This document shows positions 55,370 through 63,784 of a stretch of 64,000 bases of DNA, piece by piece; positions within the stretch are counted from its first letter, which is position 1, and the number at the start of each line of letters is the position of its first letter. The notes under the pieces were generated by a model. It saw only the letters and a list, made by a program, of their open reading frames with translations. It had not been told where the DNA came from and did no database searches. This stretch comes from Oscillospiraceae bacterium. GTDB taxonomy: Bacteria > Bacillota > Clostridia > Saccharofermentanales > Saccharofermentanaceae. The stretch is taken from the NCBI GenBank assembly GCA_902775565.1, contig CACYMP010000013.1:1-64000 (forward strand), read 5' to 3'. A program made the translations under genes and the position numbers.

Positions 55370-56797
55370 ATGTTTAAGACGGCAGAAGATGTGATGAACT
55401 TCATTTCTGACAACGACATCGAAATGATCGATTTCAGAATGATCGACATCAACGGCAGGTGGCATCATCTCACGATTCCTGCAAAGAGATTCGGAGAGGA
55501 TACCATGAAGAACGGCATCGGATTCGACGGAAGCAATTACGGGTTTGCTCCTGTCGAGAAGAGCGACATGGTCTTTATTCCGGACGTTTCCAGTGCGGCT
55601 ATCGATCCGTTCCCGGAGATAAAGACGCTTTCGATGATCGGAGATGTCCGCGTTATCGGTGATGACGGCAACAAACCCTTCGATCAGGAACCCAGAAATG
55701 TCTGCAAGAGGGCAGAAGAGTACATGAAAGAACTCGGCGTCGCAGATACATATCTGCTCGGACCGGAGTTCGAATTCTATGTTTTCGATTCTGCTTCCTT
55801 CTCCAATGATCCTTCGGAATCAGGTTTTTCGATCGATACGGAAGAAGCATTCTGGAACAGCGGATGTTCTGATTCCAACGGATTCCAGACTCCGCACCAG
55901 GGAGGCTATCACATAGCACCGCCTCAGGATATCCATTACGATTTCAGAAGCCGTGTAACGATGCTGATGGAAGAGCAGGGTATTGATGTTAAGTATCATC
56001 ACCATGAGGTCGGCGGCCCCGGTCAGATGGAAGTTGAAGTTGAATTCGGTACTATGACAGAGATGGCAGATAAGACAATGCTCGCCAAGTACATCATCAA
56101 GAATGAGGCTGTCAGAGAAGGCAGGACCGCTACATTCATGCCGAAGCCTATCTATGGCGAAGCAGGTTCAGGCATGCATGTCCATATGCTGATGTTCAAG
56201 GACGGCAAGCCGGTATTCTACGATGAGAACGGCTATTCAGGCCTGTCACAGACTGCGATGTATTTCATCGGCGGTATCCTTAAGCACATCGGTGCTATCT
56301 GCGCTTTCTCCAATCCTTCAACGAATTCGTTTAAGAGACTGATCCCGGGATTTGAAGCTCCGGTTACGATCGGTTTTGCAACAGCAAACCGCAGTTCCGT
56401 CATAAGGATACCGGCTTATGCAAGAACTCCTGACAAGAAGAGATTTGAACTTCGTAATCCTGATGCGACGTGCAATCCTTATTATTGTTACGCAGCAATC
56501 CTTATGGCAGGTTTGGACGGAATCAGGAAAAAGATCGATCCGGTAGCGGAAGGCTACGGACCTTACGATTTCAATCTGTTTAATCTGTCTGATGCCGAGA
56601 AGGCAAAGATAAAGGGCCTGCCCAAGTCGCTCGGTTCCGCGATCAAGGCTTTGGCTGCTGATAACGAGTTCTTGAGAGAAGGCGGTGTATTCCCGAAAGA
56701 ACTCATCGATATATGGATCAACAATAAGAGGAAAGATCTTAAGAGACACGTAGCAATGCCTACTCCCATGGAGTACGAAATGTATTACGATCTCTGA
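55370..56797 (+). CDS. glnA: Glutamine synthetase, type I
   Basis: 475 residues, the length of the GSI type. It makes glutamine from glutamate and ammonia with ATP. Seen are GFDGSNYGF, the GPEFEFYVFD metal site, the GGPGQMEVEVEFG loop and the ATP-binding KPIYGEAGSGMHVH. The adenylylation tyrosine region reads NLFNLS: F404 replaces the tyrosine of NLYDLP, so control by adenylylation is ruled out. This fits Bacillota. No GlnR-type gene lies next to it. GGAGGAA precedes the ATG, and a strong terminator follows. Confidence 0.96.
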   Translation: MFKTAEDVMNFISDNDIEMIDFRMIDINGRWHHLTIPAKRFGEDTMKNGIGFDGSNYGFAPVEKSDMVFIPDVSSAAIDPFPEIKTLSMIGDVRVIGDDGNKPFDQEPRNVCKRAEEYMKELGVADTYLLGPEFEFYVFDSASFSNDPSESGFSIDTEEAFWNSGCSDSNGFQTPHQGGYHIAPPQDIHYDFRSRVTMLMEEQGIDVKYHHHEVGGPGQMEVEVEFGTMTEMADKTMLAKYIIKNEAVREGRTATFMPKPIYGEAGSGMHVHMLMFKDGKPVFYDENGYSGLSQTAMYFIGGILKHIGAICAFSNPSTNSFKRLIPGFEAPVTIGFATANRSSVIRIPAYARTPDKKRFELRNPDATCNPYYCYAAILMAGLDGIRKKIDPVAEGYGPYDFNLFNLSDAEKAKIKGLPKSLGSAIKALAADNEFLREGGVFPKELIDIWINNKRKDLKRHVAMPTPMEYEMYYDL

Positions 56798-56816
56798 TAT
56801 AGGAAGATATGGTTTG

Positions 56817-56851
56817 AGAGGGTCCCGGGTCTTCCGGGCCCTCTGTTTTTT
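56817..56851 (+). terminator. Intrinsic terminator of glnA
   Basis: AGAGGG-T-CCCGG and CCGGG-CCCTCT pair with one bulge around a short loop, followed by GTTTTTT. Confidence 0.88.
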
Positions 56852-56870
56852 CAGTCAGGAACAAATTGCT

Positions 56871-57542
56871 TTGTACAGGATTTTATTGATCGAAGACTCT
56901 TTTGACATAAGGGAACAGGTTAAGGAGTATTTTTCGTTAAAAGGTAACGGTATATTCGAGCTGGATATGGCCTGTGACGGTTCTGACGGACTTGAAAAAG
57001 TACGTTCTCATGAATATGGTATCGTTATGGCCGACATCAGGCAGCGCGGTGACATAGCCGTAGATCTATGCAGGAGGATAAGGGATAATTGCAAGTGCCC
57101 TATTGTTTTCATCTCTGATCTCAATAATTTTGAGGATACGGATCTAATGTATGCGATCGGTGCCGATGACCTTATTCTTAAACCGTTCATGCCGATGGAA
57201 CTTTTCTATGTTGCGCTTGAGTATGCGGGCGACAAGAAAAAGACCGTTAAAATGCTTGAGTGCGGAGGTATCAGGATGCATCCTGTTACAGGACTTGTAA
57301 CCGTTGACGGCAGGATTGTTGATCTTCCTGACAGGTTAATGCTGATACTTAAAGTGCTTCTCGAAAACAAACCGGAGGCTGTAAGCCGTGATACAATTCT
57401 GAAAGAAGTCTGGGGAAACGGTTACACCGGTACCGAAAGAGTAGTGGATACTCAGATAAAGTACCTGAGAAAACTCCTTGGCCAAAAAGGAAAACTGATA
57501 CAGACAGTCAAAGGCTCAGGTTACAGAATGAAAGGGATATGA
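56871..57542 (+). CDS. OmpR-family response regulator without an adjacent kinase
   Basis: 223 residues from a TTG with AGGA ten bases upstream; an upstream extension would run through the glnA terminator. The receiver has IEDS, D55 (VMADIRQRGD) and ILKPFM, and the winged helix has VSRDTILKEVWGNG and VKGSGYRMK. No sensor kinase is adjacent, so it is an orphan, perhaps driven by the hybrid kinase at 45573, which lacks an output. The next gene starts three bases later. Confidence 0.87.
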   Translation: MYRILLIEDSFDIREQVKEYFSLKGNGIFELDMACDGSDGLEKVRSHEYGIVMADIRQRGDIAVDLCRRIRDNCKCPIVFISDLNNFEDTDLMYAIGADDLILKPFMPMELFYVALEYAGDKKKTVKMLECGGIRMHPVTGLVTVDGRIVDLPDRLMLILKVLLENKPEAVSRDTILKEVWGNGYTGTERVVDTQIKYLRKLLGQKGKLIQTVKGSGYRMKGI

Positions 57543-57545
57543 CAG

Positions 57546-58235
57546 ATGACGCTGACAAAGATACAAAAGCATCTTTTTGATATAAGGAGTGATCCGGACT
57601 ACCGTGCGTTGCAGCAAAAGATCATTACCACCGTTGATCCGGAAACGATCATCGGCATACGCACTCCGGATGTAAAGAAATATGCCAAGGAATTGCGCAA
57701 GAACGGTGAATACAAGGCATTTATAAGCAAGCTGCCTCATAAGTATTATGAGGAGAATCTGCTTCATGCCATGATACTTAATGACGAGAAAGATTTTGAT
57801 ACAATAATAAGGGAGACGGAGAATTTTCTTCCTTTTGTTGACAATTGGGCAGTTTGTGACCAATTTATACCTAAGGTACATAAAAAGCATACCGAAGAGC
57901 TTTTGCCGTATATATCCCGGTGGCTGGGTTCAGATGCGGAATACACGATACGTTACGGTATAAAGATGCTCATGTCGTTCTATCTTGATGACGACTTCAA
58001 GCCCGAATATCTGGAAATGGCGGCAGGAGCAGACAGAACAGACCTTAAATATGTGAGTCTGATGACTGCATGGTATTTTGCAACTGCTCTTTCCAAGCAG
58101 TACGATGAAGCGGTAAAGGTTATCGAAGCCAAGCGGCTCGATGAAAAGACACATAATAAGGCAATTCAAAAAGCAGTGGAGAGCTTCAGGATCTCTGATG
58201 AGCAAAAGAAGTATTTAAGGACTTTGAGGGTCTGA
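57546..58235 (+). CDS. AlkD-like DNA alkylation repair protein
   Basis: 229 residues, all helical, with the HEAT-repeat pattern of AlkD DNA glycosylases. Family landmarks are GIRTPDVKKYAKEL, the FVDNWAVCDQF block and YTIRYGIKMLMSFYLDD, with the KYVSLMTAWYFATAL helix. AlkD removes cationic alkylpurines without flipping the base; I cannot confirm its activity here. It is likely cotranscribed with the orphan regulator. Confidence 0.82.
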   Translation: MTLTKIQKHLFDIRSDPDYRALQQKIITTVDPETIIGIRTPDVKKYAKELRKNGEYKAFISKLPHKYYEENLLHAMILNDEKDFDTIIRETENFLPFVDNWAVCDQFIPKVHKKHTEELLPYISRWLGSDAEYTIRYGIKMLMSFYLDDDFKPEYLEMAAGADRTDLKYVSLMTAWYFATALSKQYDEAVKVIEAKRLDEKTHNKAIQKAVESFRISDEQKKYLRTLRV

Positions 58236-58376
58236 GATCTGCTCTGATATGCCATATTAAAGGCTTTGGAAAGGGAAGAGAACAGAAGATATAATAAAAT
58301 CTATATCTTGGGGTATTTTAATATATTGTATAGCCAATGCCACTACAAATTGTGAGAACAAATTTTCGAATTGCTA

Positions 58377-58404
58377 TTGATTTTAATTCCAAGAGTGGTA
58401 TATT
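58377..58404 (+). promoter_or_regulatory. Promoter ahead of a structured leader
   Basis: TTGATT (58377-58382), 16 bases and TATATT (58399-58404) with the extended TGG just before it. A GAAC-AAAT-TTTC stretch at 58356-58367 is a weak LexA-box-like match. Confidence 0.7.
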
Positions 58405-58410
58405 GAACAC

Positions 58411-58757
58411 AAAACTTCAGAAAGGAGCATCTATTTTTGTAACTGTCGGTTAAGGGGAACGTCCGGTTATTATTGTTTGTCGTTAGTTTTTGGGCGTTTC
58501 TGAAGAGTTTGTTTTTTTAGGTAGGTTTAAGTGGTTACAGTTTACTTTGGCAAAGATAGCTCCGATAGCGTGAGGTACATGCTGCAGCTGGCAGCGTGAT
58601 TTCCGTAAAACTGAATATAGTCCGCATTTGAGGCAGTTGATGCCTTGGATATTTATACTCGCTGTTTGCAGTAAGGGATGCACGCAGCGTGGTTTAAAAC
58701 CCTCTGCGTACTGTCTTCTGGAGTGTTTTTACCGACGTGAAAGAAAGGGTTAAAGAC
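58411..58757 (+). ncRNA. Candidate structured RNA or long leader of about 345 bases
   Basis: This region has no convincing reading frame on either strand. Helices that can form: CTTCAGAAA (about 58415-58423) with TTTCTGAAG (about 58497-58505), a 9-bp closing stem followed by a T-rich run; CAGTTTAC with GTAAAACTG (about 58538-58545 and 58605-58613); CATGCTGC with GCAGCGTG around AGCTG; AGGC with GCCT; CGCAG-GGTT with AACC-CTGCG (about 58683-58708). The run to the next ATG is continuous, so the RNA could be an independent molecule or the 5' leader of the small gene at 58758. I do not recognise it as RNase P, 6S, tmRNA or SRP RNA. The rest of the gap (58236-58376) holds only a weak AGATATA/TATATCT hairpin. 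Confidence 0.5.
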
Positions 58758-59102
58758 ATGAGAGAATTGAATTGTACAGTTAAAGACATTGCATTCAGAC
58801 GTGAAGCCATTGAGCTCCTTACTTCATCCATGGCTGAGAACGGTTATACCGATCCCAGAGATGCTTTTATGACTATCGTAAATCATTGGAACGAGGCTCT
58901 TAACTGCGCTTCTGCCATGACAGGCGCTGAGAAATCAAGGATAGCTATGCGCTATCTTACAGGAAATATCACTATTGAGAGGATCTCTAACCTCGAATTC
59001 TATAACAACAGGACTATCAGAAGATATATCCGCGAGTTCTGTGAGTGCATAAGGAAGTTCTATCTCGAAAGATTCGATATTTCACTTGCAAAATACTGCT
59101 GA
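58758..59102 (+). CDS. Small helical helix-turn-helix-like protein
   Basis: 114 residues. The C-terminal part (ITIERISNLEFYNNRTIRRY, then REFCECIRKFYLERF) looks like a sigma region 4 or ArpU-like helix-turn-helix. The first 60 residues are helical with no clear relative. ATG 58758 follows AGAAAGGG; an in-frame GTG 21 bases upstream would enclose that site. It is the first gene after the long structured leader and is followed after 14 bases by a second small gene of similar character. Confidence 0.6.
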   Translation: MRELNCTVKDIAFRREAIELLTSSMAENGYTDPRDAFMTIVNHWNEALNCASAMTGAEKSRIAMRYLTGNITIERISNLEFYNNRTIRRYIREFCECIRKFYLERFDISLAKYC

Positions 59103-59116
59103 GGAGGTGACCCGGT

Positions 59117-59350
59117 ATGAAAGACTATTATACTGAAGCATTTTGGAAAGCTGTTTCTGAGACAGCAGAGAAAGACGGCCTTATCGATGCCGCGGTCATC
59201 GTTTTCTGCCGCGTCAACAAGATGCCGATCAGCGAGTGCTGCTCTGTTATCGGTCTTGGAGCAAAGCGCGTAAAGACTGTTCTGAGCAAGTTTGACGTAT
59301 ATCTTGCTTCCATGATCTCTGTTGCGGATTCGGACAAGCTGAGCGCCTGA
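59117..59350 (+). CDS. Small helix-turn-helix-like protein
   Basis: 77 residues, helical, with a possible helix-turn-helix (MPISECCSVIGLGAKRVKTV). GAGGAGGTGA precedes the ATG, a strong site. It is likely cotranscribed with the gene at 58758. Function unknown; a small phage-type or sigma-like regulator is a guess. Confidence 0.55.
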   Translation: MKDYYTEAFWKAVSETAEKDGLIDAAVIVFCRVNKMPISECCSVIGLGAKRVKTVLSKFDVYLASMISVADSDKLSA

Positions 59351-59452
59351 TATCAGTCCGTTTAATCTCACTTTTTGTTTCTTGTCCCGTTGTATAATTG
59401 GGATAATTGTAAGTGTCCGAAGTTTTATCTGTAATTTCGAGGGAGCAGACAT

Positions 59453-60525
59453 ATGAAGCTGATACATTTGGGAGACCTTCATCTTGGCAGAAGCCTTGGA
59501 GAATTCGATCTGATCGAGGATCAGAAGTATATCCTCGGTCAGATCCTTGATCTGATCGATAAAGAGAAAGTTGACGCTGTGCTTATCTCAGGCGATGTCG
59601 AAGTATGATCAGCGGCAATCACGATTCCGATGACAGGCTCAACTACGGCAAATGGACGTTTGAGAAGCAGGGAGTCTATATTTCCGCGATCTATGATGGC
59701 AAACTTGACTGCCATGTCTTAAAAGACGGGGATACCGAGATAAATATCTATATGCTTCCGTTTGTAAAGGCCTCACACGTAAGACACGTATATCCGGATG
59801 AGACGATCGATACATATGAAGATGCGGTAAGGCTGGTGATCGATAAAGCCGGTATTGATGAGAGCAAGTGCAATATTGTAATCGCCCACCAGTTCGTCGC
59901 AGGTAAGGAAGATCCTTTACTCAGCGGTTCAGAGAGCATCGGAACACAAAATGTCGGTACTGTTGAGAAGGTAGGATATGACTGTTTCAGCAAGTTCGAT
60001 TATGTTGCATTAGGCCATATCCATTCGGCTCAGAAAGTTGGAAGAGATCTGTGCAGGTATTCTGGAACTCCGCTTAAGTATTCTCTCAAAGAGATCAACG
60101 ACAAGAAGTCAGTCCCTTTGATCACGGTAAACGGGAAGAACGACATAAGCTTTGAGCTTGTTCTGCTTAATCCTAAGCGTGATGTCAGGCATATTAGAGG
60201 TAAGATGGAGGAGCTCCTTGACCCTGCTAATATCTCATCTCCCGATGATTTTATTTATGCAACGCTGACAGATGAGGACATCATTGATAATGTCATGGGT
60301 ATTTTCCAGCAGAGTTATCGCAATACTGTCAAGGTCGATTTCGACAATTCACGTACAAGAGAAGTTGAAAAGGTTGATATTTCACAGATAGCAGAGAACA
60401 GGACATTTGAAGACCTGATAAGTGATTTTTATAAGCAGGTTTACGGTTGCGATATCAGCGATGAGGAGATGGCTGTAATGAGAGAAGCAGCCAGAGAGGC
60501 AGGTGTTTTAAATGAAGCCGATTAA
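59453..60525 (+). pseudogene. sbcD: sbcD, exonuclease subunit, broken by an internal out-of-frame deletion
   Basis: The first frame (59453-59608) gives 51 residues, MKLIHLGDLHLGRS and LISGDV, then a stop. The second frame starts at ATG 59605 (MISGNHDSDDRLNYG) and runs 306 residues to a normal end. Relatives have about 30 to 35 residues between the GDV and ISGNHDS motifs, starting with YD, part of the metal site. These are missing here and the frame changes at about 59597-59604. The downstream part keeps ALGHIHSAQKVG and TPLKYS, so it was recently functional. As written the nuclease cannot be made intact. The gene overlaps sbcC by 14 bases. A TATAAT at 59393-59398 is a likely -10. Confidence 0.87.
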
Positions 60526-63500
60526 GCTTATTATCAGCTCGTTCGGACCATATGCCGGTCTGATGCCCGAGATCAACTTTGAAAGATTCGAAGATAAAGG
60601 CTTGTTCCTTATTACCGGTGATACCGGTTCAGGAAAGACTATGCTCTTTGACGCCGTCTGCTTTGCTCTTTATGGTGATACCAGCTGCCATTACAGAGAT
60701 AAGGAACACCTTAGGAGCGAATATGCTGATGCCAAGCAGAAGAGCTTTGTTGACTTCTACTTCTCGCACCAGGGTCACGAATATCACGTTTACAGAGAAC
60801 CCTCTTATGAGTACGAGAAGAAGCGCGGAGAAGGCACTGCAAGGAAGGCCGGGAGTGCGGTTCTCTACGCAGACGGCGCTCCGATTGCAGACGGTCTTAC
60901 CAATGTAAACAAAAAGATCGTCGATCTTCTGAAGATAGACGATAAGCAGTTCAAGCAGATCGCAATGATCGCTCAGGGCGAATTTTGGGATCTTCTTAAT
61001 GCTGATACTAAAGAAAGGACAGAGATATTACGTACTATCTTTAATACCAGCGGATACAATCAGATCGCGGAAAGACTTTTTAACCGCGTCAAGAATAACG
61101 AGTCGATGGTCCATGATGCCGAGAAGAGCATTGTGCAATACTTTGATGACGTAATAGCCGAGCCTGAAGATGAGCATTACGCAGATCTTACAGAACTTCA
61201 GGAAAAGGCAAGGAATACCGGCAGCGCTTGGAATATTGATGATATGATCGCTGTTATCGATAAACTGGTCGCCTCTGATAATGTTAAGAGAGAATCCGTC
61301 AAAAAAGATCTTTCAAAAGCTGAAAAAGCACAGAAAGAACTTGACGCCAAATATGCTACTGCCGAGACAAACAATAAGTTCATTGAGCGCGTTCAAGAGC
61401 TTGAGAAGCAGGCAGAAAAGCTTAAAGAACAGCAGAAGGAGATGACTGATCTTGAGGCTTTGCTCAACCGTCAGAAGGCAGCTTCGCGTGAAGTAAACCC
61501 TTCATTTGTTGCATGGGATAACAAGCGCAATGAAATTGCCGCCACAAAGGAGCAGATCAACAAGAAGCTTGCTGATAATGCCAATGCCGAAAAGAAGGCT
61601 AAGGAAGCGGAGGAAGCGCTTTCTGAAGCTGAAAAGCGCAGACCTGAACTTGAAGAACTGAACAAGCGCATTGATAAGATTTCCGAAGAGGAAACTAAAT
61701 ACAGGCAGCGTGATGACCTTTCCAAGAAGCTTAAAGATCTTGAAGAAGCTGACAAGAAAAATAAAGACGCGGATGCCAGCATCAAGGCTGATGAAGCTGC
61801 TCTGAAGGAAAAAGTAAATTCGCTTCAGAAAACAATAGAAGATTTAAAGAATAAGCCGATAGAAAGGCAGAAGGCTGAAACTGAAGGCAAGGAACTTAAG
61901 TCTCATTCTGAAGAGATCAAGGCGATCCTGGATGCTCGTGTTAAGGAATGCAAAAAGCGTCGTGATGACCTTAAGCTCAAACAGGATAAATACAAAAAGT
62001 CCTTTGAGGCCTATGAGAAGGCAAATGCAGACCGTATAAATGCGGAGAAGATAATCGAAGGGAACAAGGCCGGAATACTTGCTAAAGATCTGCAGGACGG
62101 GCAGCCCTGTCCGGTATGCGGTTCTACGCATCATCCTCATCTTGCCGTTATCCCGGAAACAGATATCTCCGAAAAAGAATTTGAAGCATTAAAGAAGAAA
62201 GAGACTGATCTTCAGACAAAAAAAGCAGACGATAACACTGCGGCCGAGATAGCAAAAAATACTCTCGGTGAATATGAAGAGCAAATGAGATCTGATATTC
62301 TGGATGCATTGCTCAAAACTTCCTTCAAGGAGGATTCCGAAGGCAAGAGTCTTGATGATCTCGTTGTCGTACTCGGTAAAGCTGATACTGAGATCAGTGA
62401 AAAGATCAATGCTAATGAGGCTGTATATATCCAGCTCAGCAAAGATTGTGATCGCCTGGATAAGGCACAGAAGGAACTGGCTAAGGCCGGTGAGAAAACT
62501 GAAGAGATCGGAAACAGAAAACAGCAATTGAGTGAGAGCAACAGTGCAGTTGAAAAAGCACTTGCTGAGACAAGCGCAACTCTTAAGACTCTTGAAAAAC
62601 TCAGCTATGCAGACTGGAAGACTGCATCCGGTGAGATGAACAAAGCAAAAAAGCTTGCTGAAGAGATCAACAAGAAGCTTGAAGATGCCGTCTCCGGCAA
62701 AACAAAGGCTGATAACGAGAAAACGGCTGCAGCTTCTGCTCTGAAGACCCTTAATGAGACCTTACAGACTCAGACAAATGATGAGAAGATCCTTAAGGAA
62801 GTTTTGGACGAAAAGCTTTCTGCTCAGAAGTTCGCATCGGTTGAAGAGATGCGTGCTCTTGCTGTTCCGGAAGGAGAGCTTACCAAGACTGAAAACAAGA
62901 TAAACAAGTATAAGCAGGATGTCTCCACAAATGAGACCCAGCTTAAGCAGGCAAGAGAAGATGCCAAGGGTAAGACTGTTATCGATCTTGAAGAGCTTAA
63001 GACAAAGTGTGCTGAACAGGAGAAAGCTGTTAAAGAAATAAGAGCTGTTGAAAATAAGATCTCCAACAGAATCTCGATCAACAACGAAAAGAAAAAGAAT
63101 ATTTCAGATCAGAAGGCCGGTCTCGAGAAATCAAGAAAGGAATACTATATCTGCAAGAGACTCAGTGACCTTGCGCGTGGTAATACCGGTAAAGGAAAGA
63201 TCACGCTGGAACAGTATATCCAGGCTGCAGGATTTGACGGCATCATTGCCGCTGCGAACAGGAGACTGACCCCTATGAGTGACGGTCAGTTCAGACTTTT
63301 GCGTAAAGATGATCAGCTCAGCAAAAAGACCGGAAATTTCCTTGACCTTGAGGTATTTGATTACCATACCGGTCACAAGAGGCCTGTAGGCAATCTTTCA
63401 GGCGGTGAGAGCTTCAAGGCTTCTCTCAGTCTGGCACTTGGTCTTTCAGATACTGTTTCATCCAATAACGGCGGCGTTCAGATGGATGCTCTTTTTGTCG

Positions 63501-63697
63501 ATGAGGGCTTTGGTACACTTGATAAGAAGTCTATCGATACGGCTATCGAGATACTTGAGAACCTGACCGGAGCCAATAAGCTCGTCGGCGTTATCAGCCA
63601 CAGGGAAGAGCTTATAGCGGCTGTCCCTGAGAGCCAGCAGATCAGGGTCATCAAGACCTCGACGGGAAGCAAGTTGGATTTCCCGGATCCTGATTAA
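60512..63697 (+). CDS. sbcC: Exonuclease subunit SbcC
   Basis: 1061 residues. SbcC is an SMC-like ATPase that works with SbcD to cut DNA hairpins and double-strand ends. Walker A is GDTGSGKTMLFDA (about 36-48). A long coiled coil (about 180-850) is broken by the zinc hook CPVCG at C533-C536 followed by HHPH. The C-terminal signature is LSGGESFKASLSLALGL and Walker B is DALFVDEGFGTLD. The protein is intact while its partner gene is broken. ATG 60512 overlaps sbcD by 14 bases, so translation coupling through sbcD may be lost after the frame change. Confidence 0.93.
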   Translation: MKPIKLIISSFGPYAGLMPEINFERFEDKGLFLITGDTGSGKTMLFDAVCFALYGDTSCHYRDKEHLRSEYADAKQKSFVDFYFSHQGHEYHVYREPSYEYEKKRGEGTARKAGSAVLYADGAPIADGLTNVNKKIVDLLKIDDKQFKQIAMIAQGEFWDLLNADTKERTEILRTIFNTSGYNQIAERLFNRVKNNESMVHDAEKSIVQYFDDVIAEPEDEHYADLTELQEKARNTGSAWNIDDMIAVIDKLVASDNVKRESVKKDLSKAEKAQKELDAKYATAETNNKFIERVQELEKQAEKLKEQQKEMTDLEALLNRQKAASREVNPSFVAWDNKRNEIAATKEQINKKLADNANAEKKAKEAEEALSEAEKRRPELEELNKRIDKISEEETKYRQRDDLSKKLKDLEEADKKNKDADASIKADEAALKEKVNSLQKTIEDLKNKPIERQKAETEGKELKSHSEEIKAILDARVKECKKRRDDLKLKQDKYKKSFEAYEKANADRINAEKIIEGNKAGILAKDLQDGQPCPVCGSTHHPHLAVIPETDISEKEFEALKKKETDLQTKKADDNTAAEIAKNTLGEYEEQMRSDILDALLKTSFKEDSEGKSLDDLVVVLGKADTEISEKINANEAVYIQLSKDCDRLDKAQKELAKAGEKTEEIGNRKQQLSESNSAVEKALAETSATLKTLEKLSYADWKTASGEMNKAKKLAEEINKKLEDAVSGKTKADNEKTAAASALKTLNETLQTQTNDEKILKEVLDEKLSAQKFASVEEMRALAVPEGELTKTENKINKYKQDVSTNETQLKQAREDAKGKTVIDLEELKTKCAEQEKAVKEIRAVENKISNRISINNEKKKNISDQKAGLEKSRKEYYICKRLSDLARGNTGKGKITLEQYIQAAGFDGIIAAANRRLTPMSDGQFRLLRKDDQLSKKTGNFLDLEVFDYHTGHKRPVGNLSGGESFKASLSLALGLSDTVSSNNGGVQMDALFVDEGFGTLDKKSIDTAIEILENLTGANKLVGVISHREELIAAVPESQQIRVIKTSTGSKLDFPDPD

Positions 63698-63744
63698 CGG
63701 TATTTTACGGGAATATGCGGAGATTATTGCGCAGTAATCTACTG

Positions 63745-63753
63745 TGCTATAAT
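63745..63753 (+). promoter_or_regulatory. Extended -10 promoter of the last gene
   Basis: TGCTATAAT lies 31 bases before the ATG at 63785. Confidence 0.6.
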
Positions 63754-63784
63754 TTCCGTATATATATTTCCGGAGGATCATCTG

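Noticed and set aside
58483-58683. Minus-strand frame of 66 codons in the large gap
   Set aside because: No ribosome site, no family resemblance, and it covers the helices of the leader; chance frame.
63722-63741. Hairpin AGATTA/TAATCT after sbcC as a terminator
   Set aside because: The stem is short and AT-rich and is followed by a promoter -10 instead of a T run.
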